Origin: Panopea generosa
Taxonomy: Eukaryota; Mollusca; Bivalvia; Adapedonta; Hiatellidae
Direction of reading: 5' to 3'
Length of the DNA stretch: 64,000 bases
Assembly (NCBI GenBank): GCA_029582155.1
Contig: CM055898.1
Coordinates: forward strand, 28,268,745 to 28,332,744
Shown here: positions 20,908 to 32,345 of the stretch, one piece after another
Position numbering within the stretch: the stretch's first letter is position 1
Layout of the letters: the number at the start of each line of letters is the position of its first letter
The notes under the pieces: generated by a model
Seen by the model: only the letters and a program-made list of their open reading frames with translations
What the model was told of the DNA's origin: nothing
Database searches by the model: none
Translations under genes and position numbers: made by a program

Positions 20908-22382
20908 TTAGTAAGTCAGTTAGCCAGTTAGTTTAGTAAGTCAGTTAGTTTAGTTAGTCAGTTAGTCAGTTAGTTTAGTAGGTCAGTAAGTCAGTTAGTT
21001 CAGTAAGTCAGTTAGTTTTGTTAGTCATTTAGTTAAGTAGGTCAGTTAGTTTAGTAGGTCAGTTAGTTTAGTCGTCAGTTAGTGTAGTTAGTCAGTTAGT
21101 CTAGTTGGTCAGTTAGTTTAGTAGGTCTGTCAGATTAGTTAGTCAGTTAGTTAAGTTAGTCATTAATTTTAGTAAGTCAGTTAGTTTAGTAGTCATTTAG
21201 TCTAGTTAGTCAGTTAGTCTAGTTGGTCAGTTAGTTTAGTAGGTCTGTCAGATTAGTTAGTCTGTTAGTTAAGTTAGTCATTAATTTTAGTAAGTCAGTT
21301 AGTTTAGTAGTCATTTAGTCTAGTTGGTCAGTTAGTTTAGCAGTTCTGTCAGATTAGTTAGTCAGTTAATCAGTTAGTTTAGAAAGTCAGTTCGTTTAGC
21401 TAGTCAATTAGTTTAGTAGTCAGTTAGTCAGTAAATCTAGTAAGTCAATTAGTCTAGTTGGTCAGTTAGTTTAGTACGTCTGTCAGATTAGTTAGTCAGT
21501 TAATCAGTTAGTTTAGTAAGTCAGTTAGTTTAATTAGTCAGTTAGTTTAGTAAGTTATTTTTTTAGTTTTGTAGGTCAGTTAGTTTAGAAGGTCAGTTAG
21601 TTTAGCAATCAGTTAGTCCGTTAGTCAGTTAGTCTAGTTGGTCAGTTAGTTTAGTAGTTCTGTCAGTTTAGTAAGTCAGTTAATCAGTTAGTTTAGTAAG
21701 TCAGTTAGTTTAGCTAGTCATTAGTTTAGTAGGTCAGTTAGTTTACTAGGTCAGTTAGTCAGTAAGTCTAGTTAGTCAGTTTATTTAGAAGGTATTTCAG
21801 TTTAGATAGTCAGTTAATCAGTTAGTTTAGTAAGTCAGTTAGTTTAGTTAGTCAATTGATCAGTTAGTTTATAGTAAGTCAGTAAATTTAGTTAGTCAGT
21901 TAGTTTAGTAGATCAGTTAGTTTAGTAGATCAGTTAGTTTAGCTAATCAGTCAGTTTAGTTAGTCAGTTAGTTTTTGTTAGTCAGTTAGTCAGTTAGTTT
22001 AGTAGGTCAGTTAGTTTAGTCGGTCAGTTAGTTAAGTAATCAGTTAGTCTATTTAGTCAGTTAGTCTAGTTAGTCAGTTTGTTTAGTACGTATGTCAGTT
22101 TAGTTAGTCAGTTAATCAGTTAGTTAAGTAAGTCAGTTAGTTTAGTAAGTCAGTTAGTTTAGTTAGTCATTTAATCAGTTAGTTTAGTAAGTCAGTTAAT
22201 TTAGTTAGTCAGTTAGTCAGTTTGTTTAGTTGGTCAGTTAATTTAGTTAGTCAGTTAGTTTAGTAGGTCAGTTAGTCAGTTAGTTTTTTAGGTCAGTTAG
22301 TTTAGTTAGTCAGATAGTTAAGTAGGTCAGTAAGTTTAGTAGGTCAGTTAGTTTAGATAGTCAGTTAGTTTATTTAGTCAGT
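20908..22382. repeat. TTAG/TCAG satellite, duplicon 2 (about 1.5 kb)
   Basis: Same array as 9355-11602 with the same flanks (TACATTGTTTATATAATTAG before, CAGTTCGCTTGTCTAAT after) but about 770 bp shorter, showing array length change after duplication. Confidence 0.92.
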
Positions 22383-23012
22383 TCGCTTGTCTAATTTATA
22401 GCCTATAAACTCGTGTTTGTAAAAAACTAGATTAAATAAAACTGTATTGTAATCAATCCTTCAAAAACATTTTTCAGAGAAAATATCGATGCAATTTAAA
22501 TTGTAAACCATTTTAAACGGTACTAAAGATTCCTCTAACTTAGCAGTTGGATATTCATTGGCGTTCAGGATAATGATAAGTGGTATTCAATGACGTTCAG
22601 GATAATGATACATGTAAGTGATATTCAATGGCTGCTATAAACGTATTTATATATAAATCATGTATTTATTTTACGTAGTATATTTTGAATAAAGATTAAT
22701 AACTATAAATAAACTTTCGTAGTCAATTTATGAAGACCAATGCATCATGTAAATGTATTACACCAAACCTGTAATCTTGTAAAATTATTTAAGGAATTTT
22801 ATACTAAAACGACATGATATGTTTGTTGCAAAATAGAAACAATAAAACAGAGAAACATGAAGTGTCAATAAAATTCTTGACCAATAAAAAAAATATAACC
22901 ATCACTGGCCGCCAGGATCATGAGATTGTAATACTATCTAAACTTACTCTCGCAACTTATTAAATATCTGATAAATGTAAGCCATCGTGAGCACAGAACG
23001 CAACAAAGAAAA

Positions 23013-23164
23013 GACAACTCCGATCATGAGGGGTAATGGTAGACAACTCCGATCATGAGGGGTAATGGTAGACAACTCCGATCTCCGATCATGAGGGGTA
23101 ATGGTAGACAACTCCGATCATGAGGGGTAATGGTAGACAACTCCGATCATGAGGGGTAATGGTA
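23013..23164. repeat. 29-bp minisatellite, present only in duplicon 2
   Basis: About five copies of a unit starting GACAACTCCGATCATGAGG and continuing GGTAATGGTA; the third copy has an extra CGATCTC. Copy 1 has a single unit near 12247-12272, so the expansion followed the duplication. Confidence 0.9.
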
Positions 23165-23417
23165 GAAGCAACACACATCACGCCCTCCATCATTAAGAGA
23201 TGCTTTTCTATTTTTAGGCACACATCACCCGTTTAACAGGAAAACATTATACTTTTTCTACTTAAATGCACTCACTGTATCGACCTTTACCATGAGACTT
23301 AGTCAGCAAGTGAGCCAATGTTTTTATTTGTTTGTAAGAATCTGAATTACAATTCTGTTGAGAGATTTTTTCAAAAATGACTAATATTCAAGTCTATAGT
23401 GGTGTCACCAAATAATA

Positions 23418-23935
23418 TGTTCGACGCTTTGTTTTGTAGGTAATTTAATGAATGCAAAGTTTTCTCCAAAAACATGATGTTTTATCTACTGGCGGATATG
23501 TTACAAGTGCTCTCCACAAAGGTGATTTTGTTATTTGAATACACAAAGCAATGAGACATTCAGCATTTACTCCCGCTATTTCCCGTTTATTGCATCCAAT
23601 ATAAGGAGAGATGACATGTTAGAACTAGGAAAACCGCTAATAATTGAAAATCATGAAGAAAACAAAACATTTGCCTTCAATCAATTCTACTGAGCAATGT
23701 TTTAATTAAAAAATAAAAGGAATCCCCAATACAATTCTAGTTTAATCTAATTTAACTGAATTTTTAAAATGTAATTTAAAGCAATGGGTTTGGCTGTCAA
23801 ATATAAAGCCCTAGTGTTCTAAGTCATTTACAGAGAAATGTAATAGAATTCAATGACTACGATTGCCTTATTTGAATTCAAGTCGACGGGATATTTTTGT
23901 GTTTTACAATTTAAATCAAGAATGGCAACAGTAAA
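23418..23935 (+). repeat. Dispersed module R7, copy in duplicon 2
   Basis: Near-identical counterpart of 12537-13060. Confidence 0.85.
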
Positions 23936-25199
23936 GTTAGCATAGTAGTAAATATTTTCGTCCATATGAATAATGCATTTCGTATTCAGCGACCAAAATT
24001 ATTCCTTGAAGTGATTCCCAAATGATTGTAATATAAACTGTTGACGTTTGCAATGAGAATATAACAAGACATATTTATGAAAGATGAATAGAAAATCGAA
24101 TTCAAAATATCAACCGTTTATAACAAAAATCGTGAAAATGACAAATGATTAAGTCTTAATAAACCACACTGTGTATTTCCTCAGTTTTCATCTACAGAAG
24201 AACAGTCTTATCAACTTCATGTTTATCAAGTTACAACAATTTTACATAAAACTGAGACAAGATGAGCTTTAATGTGCTTAAACGTTTACTGATAGGCATA
24301 AGTGTATACGGTACATACAATTGGTTCTGTCTTTCTTAATAAAATAAAGTAAATTGAGTTCGGGTGCATTTTCAAAATATTTTAAACGTAAAATAGATTG
24401 GATGTTCATAATGTTCTTAAGATAAATAGATTAAAGAAATAAATACTACATGTAACCAAATCTGACACCAAAGTCATATTAACCTCGACAAAATCTCCAT
24501 CATTGGAATCAGAATGAAAAATACAAATAACAATTATTTTGATGTAGTGATATTCGAAAACGAGATATATGCGTACTTCTGAATCGTAACATATTGCTCA
24601 TAATTCATTGTTGACATAAACATGTGGTGGACATGAAAATGGAAAACCAATGGTAAATGCCATTATTTCATAGTGGGAATAGACAATAAATATAGGGCGA
24701 TGTTAATAGTTTGTTCATGTCTTGGTGTAAATATCAAATAAATATCTAAAACATGGTGAGATCTTAAAGCTTCTCCTACATGTCCATAGATACTCCCTAT
24801 AAAAACATGATTGACTTGACGTGAAAAGGACTATCGCTCCGCCCACTGGTCACGTGGCAGTGATTGTCCAAGTAAATACAATGTAAATTTTACTTAGACA
24901 TAGTTTGTTTGTCTAAGGAAAATGGCGACATAGCAACAAGCATCGATCACTGATTGGATAATCGACTTCTTTGAGTGACAGCCAGCGAAAGGTTAATTAG
25001 TATTTATCTTATTAAAATATCAAATTGTATTCCTTGCTCGACCTGTTATGAAGAGTTTATTTTCTTGAACTACATATATAGGACGATGTCTATTCAAATC
25101 TGGAGTTTTATTTAGATATCCAATGTACATTGACATCATTACGCCCAATTATGCTTCAAATTTCGTGTTTACTATAGCAAACTGTAAATTATATGTTTA

Positions 25200-25390
25200 T
25201 CCAAGCCCGGTTATCTCAGTGGAGGCGCGTCTGATTATCAATCCAGGGGTCGTGAGTTTAAATCGTGATGATATACAATATTGCTTCTCATTAACATTCG
25301 TCTCTCACCGCTGATTCAAATGGGAACCAGTAGTGGGAATCAGTATTTTGCGGGCATGGATGTGCTCGCTCTCTGTGGTAAGTCATTTTA
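25200..25390 (+). mobile_element. SINE-A relic, duplicon 2
   Basis: Counterpart of 14330-14510, sharing the same B-box mutations. It keeps GGTTATCTCAGTGGAGGCGCG. Confidence 0.8.
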
Positions 25391-25735
25391 ACAGATCTCT
25401 ACACAAACAGTCATATACAAATTTTTTGTCTCTTCTCTACTTCCAACCTTGAGCATGAATTCAAAATGTAAAAAGAAGCACCAACTGCATCAGTTGTTTT
25501 TTTTTAAAACGATTTAACAATAACATATATAAAATACCCAAATATTTACGAATAAAATTGTTATAAGATTCTATCTTCCGTTCTTATCCATATGTATACT
25601 TAATCTGACGTGTATGTATGTTAACTTTAAAATAAAATATGTTTGAATCATATACTAATACTATCAGATATATTGAAAATAACACTGATCGCACACGTCT
25701 AAGAACACACTGTAGCAGTCTCATTCAACACCTGC

Positions 25736-25737
<2 letters not shown>

Positions 25738-25785
<48 letters not shown>

Positions 25786-25798
25786 TAAGTGCGTAAGT
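25738..25798. repeat. (CGTG)n microsatellite, duplicon 2
   Basis: Purer CGTG run than its duplicon-1 counterpart, ending in GTAAGTGCGTAAGTGCC. Confidence 0.9.
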
Positions 25799-26630
25799 GC
25801 CTAAATGTAATAAAGAGCATATGGGTTGTGCTGGATTGTTCGTAAAAATATGTACTGTGAATGAATAAAAGTGTGAAGTGTTTAAAGCCTTTTTTACTTT
25901 CAGAATAATAATGCAAATCACATAAACATACATTAAAACGAGTAAATAAATAAAAGGTTTTGACGTCTATGTGAATCTAATGACAGTACCAACTGAGGTG
26001 TCAATTAAGCATTAATGACACGGCTCAGCCAACCTTGTATAAGGAGGAATATGAAGCGCGTGAAATAAATAGATGGATGTCAGAGTGACAAATGTTTCGG
26101 AAAGATTTGTCAATAGTTTTGAGAATATAATAATATATGAATAATATTGAATAAATCTTACTGGTAGACATCGAGAACGTGATCATTCAGAATAATTCCC
26201 TTTGAATATTTGAAATGAGTTGAAATATTAATTGATGTAAAATGATGAATTAATTTACTTTAATCTCAATTTTCTATTAACTGTACAAATTGCATGTCTG
26301 TATCTTGAATTATTGCTGTAGAGAAAGATGATAATCTGATGATCAATTGATATTAAAGTAAGAAGACTATTTACAGGTATGTCACTTGTTTGTATAGAGC
26401 TACAGATCCATTATTTAATATGTATACTAGATACCTATTTCGTAACTATTGTACTAAATAACATTCTTAACGATCAAACACGTTGCTCTTCTTATAAAGT
26501 CGCTTACATTTTTCAGTATAGAACATTCCATTTTACATAGAATGCCACGACCGCCAGTAAATGTTTACCTACTTCATCAGCCAATAAATAGCTCAAGGAA
26601 TGAGAAAGAAGACCAACGTCTAAGTAGATT

Positions 26631-27015
26631 AGAAGTTATATGGAATGTTGTACTTGCGATATAGAAGTTATATGGAATGTTCTACTTGCGATATAGAAGT
26701 TATATGGAATGTTGTACTTGCGATATAGAAGTTATATGGAATGTTGTACTTGCGATATAGGAGTTATATGGAATGTTCTACTTGCGATATAGGAGTTATA
26801 TGGAATGTTGTACTTGCGATATAGAAGTTATATGGAATGTTGTACTTGCGATATAGAAGTTATATGAAATGTTGTACTTGCGATATAGGAGTTATATGGA
26901 ATGTTGTACTTGCGATATAGGAGTTATATGGAATGTTCTACTTGCGATATAGGAGTTATATGGAATGTTGTACTTGCGATATAGAAGTTATATGGAATGT
27001 TCTACTTGCGATATA
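26631..27015. repeat. 32-bp satellite, duplicon 2 (about 12 copies)
   Basis: Same unit as 15769-16972 but only about 385 bp. It has its own variant TTCTACTTGC in several units and lacks the TTAGCGATAT insertion. Confidence 0.95.
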
Positions 27016-27017
27016 AA

Positions 27018-27504
27018 TGCCATATAAACTCTATCCTAGGCGTAAAAGAGTAGTTTGAATTGATGAAATTTATGAAATTGGATTCTCGCCAGTTTAACTA
27101 AATATAATCTACTTAAACCTGTAATGCTGACTTAAAGTATATCATGTCTGGTTGAGTAAGTATTAAAAGTTATATAATATTAAAATGTGTCCTTTATTCG
27201 TTAATGTTTTATATAAGATTTCGATTGCGTGTATTTTCTTTCATTGACAGATAACTGCTGGTGGTCGCACGACCTTAATAGTAATTGTTAACGATTTTCA
27301 TTACATGGACATAGGCGCTTGTTTTCAGGAATGGACTTTCAATCATTAAGCAATAAATACCCCCATAAACTTATAGACAATTTGCAATTTTTTCAAAAAA
27401 CAAAAATGTTATAAACACATATTACCGTATGCCATAATTTGTAGTAATTCAAGACTAATTTTATAAACAAATTTTAATGAAAGTTGCCGTATAACGTCTA
27501 CCTA
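27018..27504. other. Right flank of the 10-kb duplication, no gene
   Basis: No gene, RNA or repeat is recognised here. It begins right after the duplication breakpoint. Confidence 0.5.
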
Positions 27505-27880
27505 CACAGTAACGCCCCATTTTCCCTACGGTAATATGATCCTTACGCTTAAAAACAAGGCCTATGTAATTTGGTTTTGAATTATATTTTTTGCTGCAGA
27601 TGAGTAGAGCAAAAGTTGGTATAGCATATACTGCAATAAGACATCACTGGTGTTAAAAAAAGTGACTTTTATAATTTCAACATATGCATGTATTTATTTA
27701 AGGATTTTTTTTTAAAAAAATATCTATGGGTGTCACTGCACCTTCTGTTAAAAGAACCAACGTGGCATTTTTATATGGGTTTAAAAATAATTGATGTGGA
27801 ATTCTTTTTTTACCATGGAAATCTTAGATCTTATTTTATATTTAACAAAGAACAAAAATTCAACTGTGTAATGAGACATA
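27505..27880 (+). repeat. Dispersed repeat R2, copy 2
   Basis: Matches 3155-3605, from the shared ACACAGTAACG region through GTTGGTATAGCATATACTGC to ATTCAACTGTGTAATGA. It lies at the far side of the duplication, so R2 copies flank the 7-27 kb block at a distance in the same orientation. The 89-codon frame 27688-27957 lies in it and is not conserved in the other copy. Confidence 0.78.
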
Positions 27881-27984
27881 TAACACAATCATTAAACAAT
27901 AAATACCCTACCGATAAAGATAACATTAGTTGTTTAACATATTTAACATCTTTGTGACAATTCACATTTTGTCTGTCCTCCAAG

Positions 27985-28275
27985 ATAAATGAAGAGTCCT
28001 GACAACACTTCATAAATTTAACAAAAAAGATACCGCTTACGTTAAAAGCTTTCCGAAATTAATGCGTTAACATCATTTTGATATACCCTCACATTTCTAA
28101 TGCTTTAATACCTTAGATAACCTCGTACGATCGATAAAACCTAGATATAAAGCTGATACTGACTGGAAACGATGTCGTGACAAAACGCACTTTATTACGG
28201 AGATACTTAATTTCATGTGTGGTAAAACCGTCGTTCTCAGTGTAACTCTGAGAAATTGTAAACTGAAGTGTTGGA
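27985..28275 (+). repeat. Dispersed repeat R6, copy 1
   Basis: Diverged match to 59955-60250. Shared: AAGAGTCCTGAC / AAGAGCCTGTC, CTGCTTACGTT / CCGCTTACGTT, GATCGATAAAACCTA / AATCGATAGAACCTA, GAAACGATGTCGTGACAAAA / GAAACGATACCGTGACAAAA, and CTGAGAAATT / CTAAGAAACT. Class unknown; the reverse frames at 28097-28316 are not preserved in the other copy. Confidence 0.65.
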
Positions 28276-28559
28276 CAGGAAGGCTCACTCGCGTGCAGTT
28301 CAGTACAAACAATCATATAGTTTTTGAGCTCTTAATGTTCTTTAACTGATAAATTATCTACAATTTGATTTTGTATTAGTCCATTTAAAAGAGGTTGACA
28401 ATATGTTTTCTAACATTTTCTTACTACCATAGTAGCTTCTTTCTAATTGTAAAATACTACAGTCAGTTTTCATCCATTTTCAACTTCAGTTTGTGATATA
28501 AGGCAATTAAAATGTTGCTAGCATAAATACCTATACTTTGCGAGTGAGCCAAAGTATTA

Positions 28560-29400
28560 CCCACTTAGCTCGCTCACTAGAGCACGGTGGCGAACCAACG
28601 TGACTTAATGCTATGGAGTGGTGCACAAAATCGGAGAAAAAGTGCCCGCTTCAGGTACATTTTTGCAGATAACTTTCTTAATAGTTCATGAAAATTTACA
28701 GAAAAAAGATGAACTCCGTCTCCGTATAGAGTCAAACCACCGATAGTAACAAGTGGGCATTAAAATTCCTCGTATTTTTTACAAGAAAAAAATCTATCAA
28801 TCCAGGGGTCTTGAGTTCAAATTCCCGCTCAGCCATAGTCTCAGTAATGGATGATATACGAAATTGCGTCTCATTATCTTTCATCTATCAATGCTGATTC
28901 AAGTGGAAAGTTTTCAGTTACTTGCGATGTTGGACTGTGTTCGAGTAATGGTTAAACTTCCAGGATCCCAGGAAACAGTGGCTAGGTTAACTGATCGTTT
29001 GTTAGTCCTTAATGGCATAAACATGACGCTAAATATGCAATCAATCAAGTATTTGCAAGAGTGCAACGGCTTGTTTTTTGTTTGTTTTTTTTTTTTTGGA
29101 AATTGCACCACTCTATACCATAACCATCTCAACAGAGCACAAACCACCGTTGCACTTTTTGAAAATAATAAGTGGATTTTCATGCCCACTTGATATCACC
29201 GGTGGTTTTGCATGGTCATTTTACATAACCGATGGTTCGTCTCTATACAGAAATCGGTTGTCTTAAGTTGCGAATTTTCATGAAATATTAAGGAAGTTAT
29301 CTGCAAACATGTTACCTGAAGCGGGTATTTTTACTCCGACATTTTTACCACTCCATAGCATTAAGTTCCTCGGGTTCGCCATCTTGGAGATTAAGTGGAG
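28560..29400. mobile_element. Foldback element with a SINE relic inside
   Basis: The left arm (about 28560-28778) and right arm (about 29175-29400) are diverged inverted complements. Shared segments are ACTTAATGCTATGGAGTGGT, CCCGCTTCAGGTA, TTTGCAGATAACTT, TTCATGAAAATT, GTATAGAG, AACCACCG and CAAGTGGGCAT. Between them lies a SINE-A relic and a T-rich stretch. No clear target-site duplication. It is probably an old MITE or non-autonomous DNA transposon. Confidence 0.8.
28797..29047 (+). mobile_element. SINE-A copy, 5' truncated
   Basis: Starts in the anticodon-loop region (TATCAATCCAGGGGTCTTGAG), keeps a mutated B-box (GAGTTCAAATTCC), the body (AGTCTCAGTAATGGATGATA, ATGCTGATTCAAGTGG, CCAGGAAACAGTGGCTAGG, CTTAATGGCATAAACATGAC) and a short AATCAATC tail. 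It sits in the loop of the surrounding foldback. The frames at 28864-29193 and 28914-29189 are by-products. Confidence 0.82.
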
Positions 29401-29934
29401 TTAATTGATATACCTGTAATACAAATCAGACAAATCGGGTACACGCGAAGATAACTTTTGCCATGTTGAGTGTCGGTATGCATACGATCATATAAATGTT
29501 TAATCTTCAAAGTTCATATAAGAAGTCACGAAAGAGTAACGAGAACATCGACTTATCTCTCTCTCATAAATCTGTAGAAGTCATTGGAACAAAAAAATAA
29601 CATTCGGAAATATGCAATAAAAAAGTACATAACTACCGGACAAAATGAAATAAATGTTACTGTACCTAAAATAATAACATAGTATGGAAACAATACGAGA
29701 TTCTAATAATATGCCCTGACATTAAGATGACATAAATTGATATATCGCCGTTCTCTGTTAGTTTTAGCTGGCCAATTTACTTTTCGGATTTTGCGACAGG
29801 CACTTGTTTGCTCTATTCAATAAAACGATAGTTGATTGGAAATAACTTCTTCCAATAATATCGGACATAGGTCAGATACAAGTAAAGGATGTGGACAAAA
29901 GTATACTCCCAGGCAAACGTTAACTGCTTAACTA
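29401..29934. other. Gene-free stretch
   Basis: No gene, RNA or repeat is recognised between the foldback and the 83-bp tandem repeat. Confidence 0.45.
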
Positions 29935-30400
29935 TATAACCATAACACAAATTACCTTAGCAGTTTTGAAAACAAAAAGGAACTACTTGTGAAAACATAG
30001 TCAATCAACAAAAGCCATTTAATCATTAAACAAATTACCTTAGCGGTTTTGAAAACAAATGATAACATCTTGTTAAAACATAGTCCATCTACCAAAGCCA
30101 TATAACCATTACACAAATTACTTTAGCGGTTTTGAAAACAAATGATAACTTCTTGTGAAAACATAGTCCATCTACCAAAGCCATATATTCATTACACAAA
30201 TTATCTTAGCAGTTTTGAAAACAAATGATAACTTCTTGTGAAAACATATTCCGTCAACCAAAGCCATATAACCATAACACAAATTACCTTAGCGGTTTTG
30301 AAAACAAATGATAACTTCCTGTGAAAACATATTCCATCAACTAAAGTCATAACACCATTACATAACTTACATTAACAGTTTTGAAAACTTCTGGCTATTC
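29935..30400. repeat. 83-bp tandem repeat, about 5.5 copies
   Basis: The landmark TTAGCRGTTTTGAAAAC starts at 29957, 30040, 30123, 30206 and 30289, and a diverged TTAACAGTTTTGAAAAC at 30372, an exact 83-bp spacing throughout. The unit also contains AACTTCTTGTGAAAACATA and CAAAGCCATATAACCAT. Outer copies are more diverged than the middle ones. Confidence 0.93.
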
Positions 30401-30559
30401 ATAAATAGTATGAAAAAAGCATCTACCGCCTAAAACAATACTGGCGTTTGGCACGTAATTGTGTCAAATCAGTATTTATATTGTATCGTCCATTTTTTAT
30501 TTCTTTTTTATATATTCCGTTGTATCGTCGTGCATAAACCAATCCCCTTTGGTGTGTAG

Positions 30560-32345
30560 AGACTTGATCCAACACTACTTCATTGATTCCGATAAAACCA
30601 ATTTACAATAACAAAGGTCCATCGTTAGACCCGGGTAATTATAGATCCATTACTATCTTACATGTAAAATGCTTAGGGAAAACTTTTACAGCAATTTTAA
30701 ATGCCAGAATTTATGATTTTAAAAATGAAAAAATAATTGAAAAAGGTTAAAATCAGGCAGGTTTTGGAGCTAACTATTCAACATGTGATCATATGTTTAC
30801 ATTGATTTATTTAATCGAAAAGCTAAAATCAGGAAAATATTTCGCCTTTTTTTTTTTACTTTTCGAAAGCTTTCGGTTCAGTATAGTACGCTGGACACTG
30901 GAGCAAAAATTGTAAAGCCAGTGTACGAGGAAAGGTTTTCAATGTTATTTAATATATGTACTCTGATATCAAATCATGTTTTTTCTCCAGCCTTATTCTC
31001 AAGTTACTGTGGTATCCGTCAAGTTGAACATTTATCATCGATATCATTTTCTATTTATCTGAATAATCTAGTGTGGACTATCTCTAAATTAAACAATGAA
31101 ATCCAAATAAACATAATTATACAAATAATGACGCTGTTCATTTCTTAAAAATACTTGTACTCCTCTATGCGGACGATACCGTCATATTGAATACTCATTC
31201 CAGGAATGTCTTGACAAGTTCTATTCTTATTACAAAACAGGGAATCTGACAAACTTAAAGACAAAAGTAATTGTTTTTGGGTAAAAAAAAGTATACGTGC
31301 ACTTTCAATTAAATGGAACAATCATAGAAACAGTAAAATAATACACAAGTTCAATTTAATTCACTTTCATATTAATAATATTGAGTGAATTAAATTGAAC
31401 TTGTGTAATTAATATTGAGTGAATTAAATTGAACTTGTGTAATACGGTTACTTCCCTGAGGAAGATTTTTGAATGAAAGTAAAATAATGCATTTATAAAT
31501 ATTTAGGAATTTTTCTTTCCTCTTCATGTAGTTTCCTCTCATGTAGAAAGCACATAGTTACACAGACAAACAAAGCAGTGTATCAACTATTGGTGGGAAT
31601 AATTATTTTAAATCTCACTATCGACTTACGAATAAAACTGCTCGACCATACGGTCCTCCCAATTTTAACTTACAAGATACATGCCGAACTTGGTCGATAC
31701 CCTCTTGATATTGTTATTATATCTTGTATGATTAGATTTTGGTGTAAATTGATCTAATCAAAAGAAACCAAAAACTGCCTTATCTCTCATACCAGCGCAT
31801 GTTTCAATCCATTGATACATGTTGGATACATAATGTCAAGAATATTCTTGAGTCTACGGGTAAAACTTATCTATGGCTCAATCAAATAAACATTAACATT
31901 AACGATATTGATAAAATGGTTAAACAAGCCTTAATTGATCATTTCTTTCAAAACTGAGCATCAAATGTTGAACAATCTTCAAAGTGTAAAATGTACAGCA
32001 CGTTCAAAAAAAGCACCAGACTTGAGAATTATTAAGCTCTTTTGCCACAACATTTGCGAAATGCCATGTTTCACTTTCGAACAGGTAATCATAGATTTCC
32101 AATTAAAACTGGTCTTTGGAACCAATCGTACGTCCCACTTTGGTGATCGAATGCAATTATTAATAATATACCCAAATTTTAAAGCGAAACGTGAAAAATA
32201 CATACTTCCAAATACTTCAAACGACAAAACATTATTAAATAAAAGGAACTGCTTAAAACCCGAATCTTACCACTTCCACTAAACTAGGCATTTTCTTGTA
32301 ACATGTTATAAATTAATTCGTAAGATATATAACGCACTAAAAAGC
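30560..32345 (+). pseudogene. LINE (non-LTR retrotransposon) ORF2 relic, reverse transcriptase to C-terminus
   Basis: Translating the forward strand in shifting frames gives segments typical of a non-LTR reverse transcriptase: PGNYRSITIL, then QAGFGANYSTCDH, then EKLKSGKYFAFF, then a SYCGIRQVEHLS-like stretch matching the usual RGVRQG region. The catalytic YADD is at 31166-31177 followed by TVIL. After it come a YLGIFLSSSGSFLS thumb-like segment and a downstream TRFRTGNHRFPI-like region around 32070-32110 with a CPNFK-like zinc-knuckle remnant near 32170. The RT core is spread over at least two frames with internal stops (for example one ends at 31148, just before the YADD frame), so it cannot encode a working enzyme. 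No endonuclease domain is visible upstream, consistent with 5' truncation. In life such a protein nicks target DNA and copies its RNA there; relatives could also mobilise SINEs. Clade (Jockey- or I-like) is a guess. Confidence 0.82.
31341..31442. repeat. Inverted plus tandem repeat inside the LINE relic
   Basis: CACAAGTTCAATTTAATTCA (from 31346) is the inverted complement of TGAATTAAATTGAACTTGTG, which appears twice downstream in tandem about 38 bp apart. This looks like a local inverted duplication followed by a tandem duplication that further broke the LINE. Confidence 0.85.

Larger units (their letters stand above)
16973..27017 (+). repeat. 10-kb tandem segmental duplication, copy 2
   Basis: Direct repeat of copy 1. 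It starts at the end of copy 1's 32-bp array and ends at the end of its own array, where ATGC continues into unique sequence (ATGCCATATAAACTC) and not into ATGCGTTG. It has a shorter TTAG/TCAG satellite and a shorter 32-bp array, an expanded 29-bp minisatellite, and about 1.63 kb (18722-20352) that copy 1 lacks. Confidence 0.93.
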
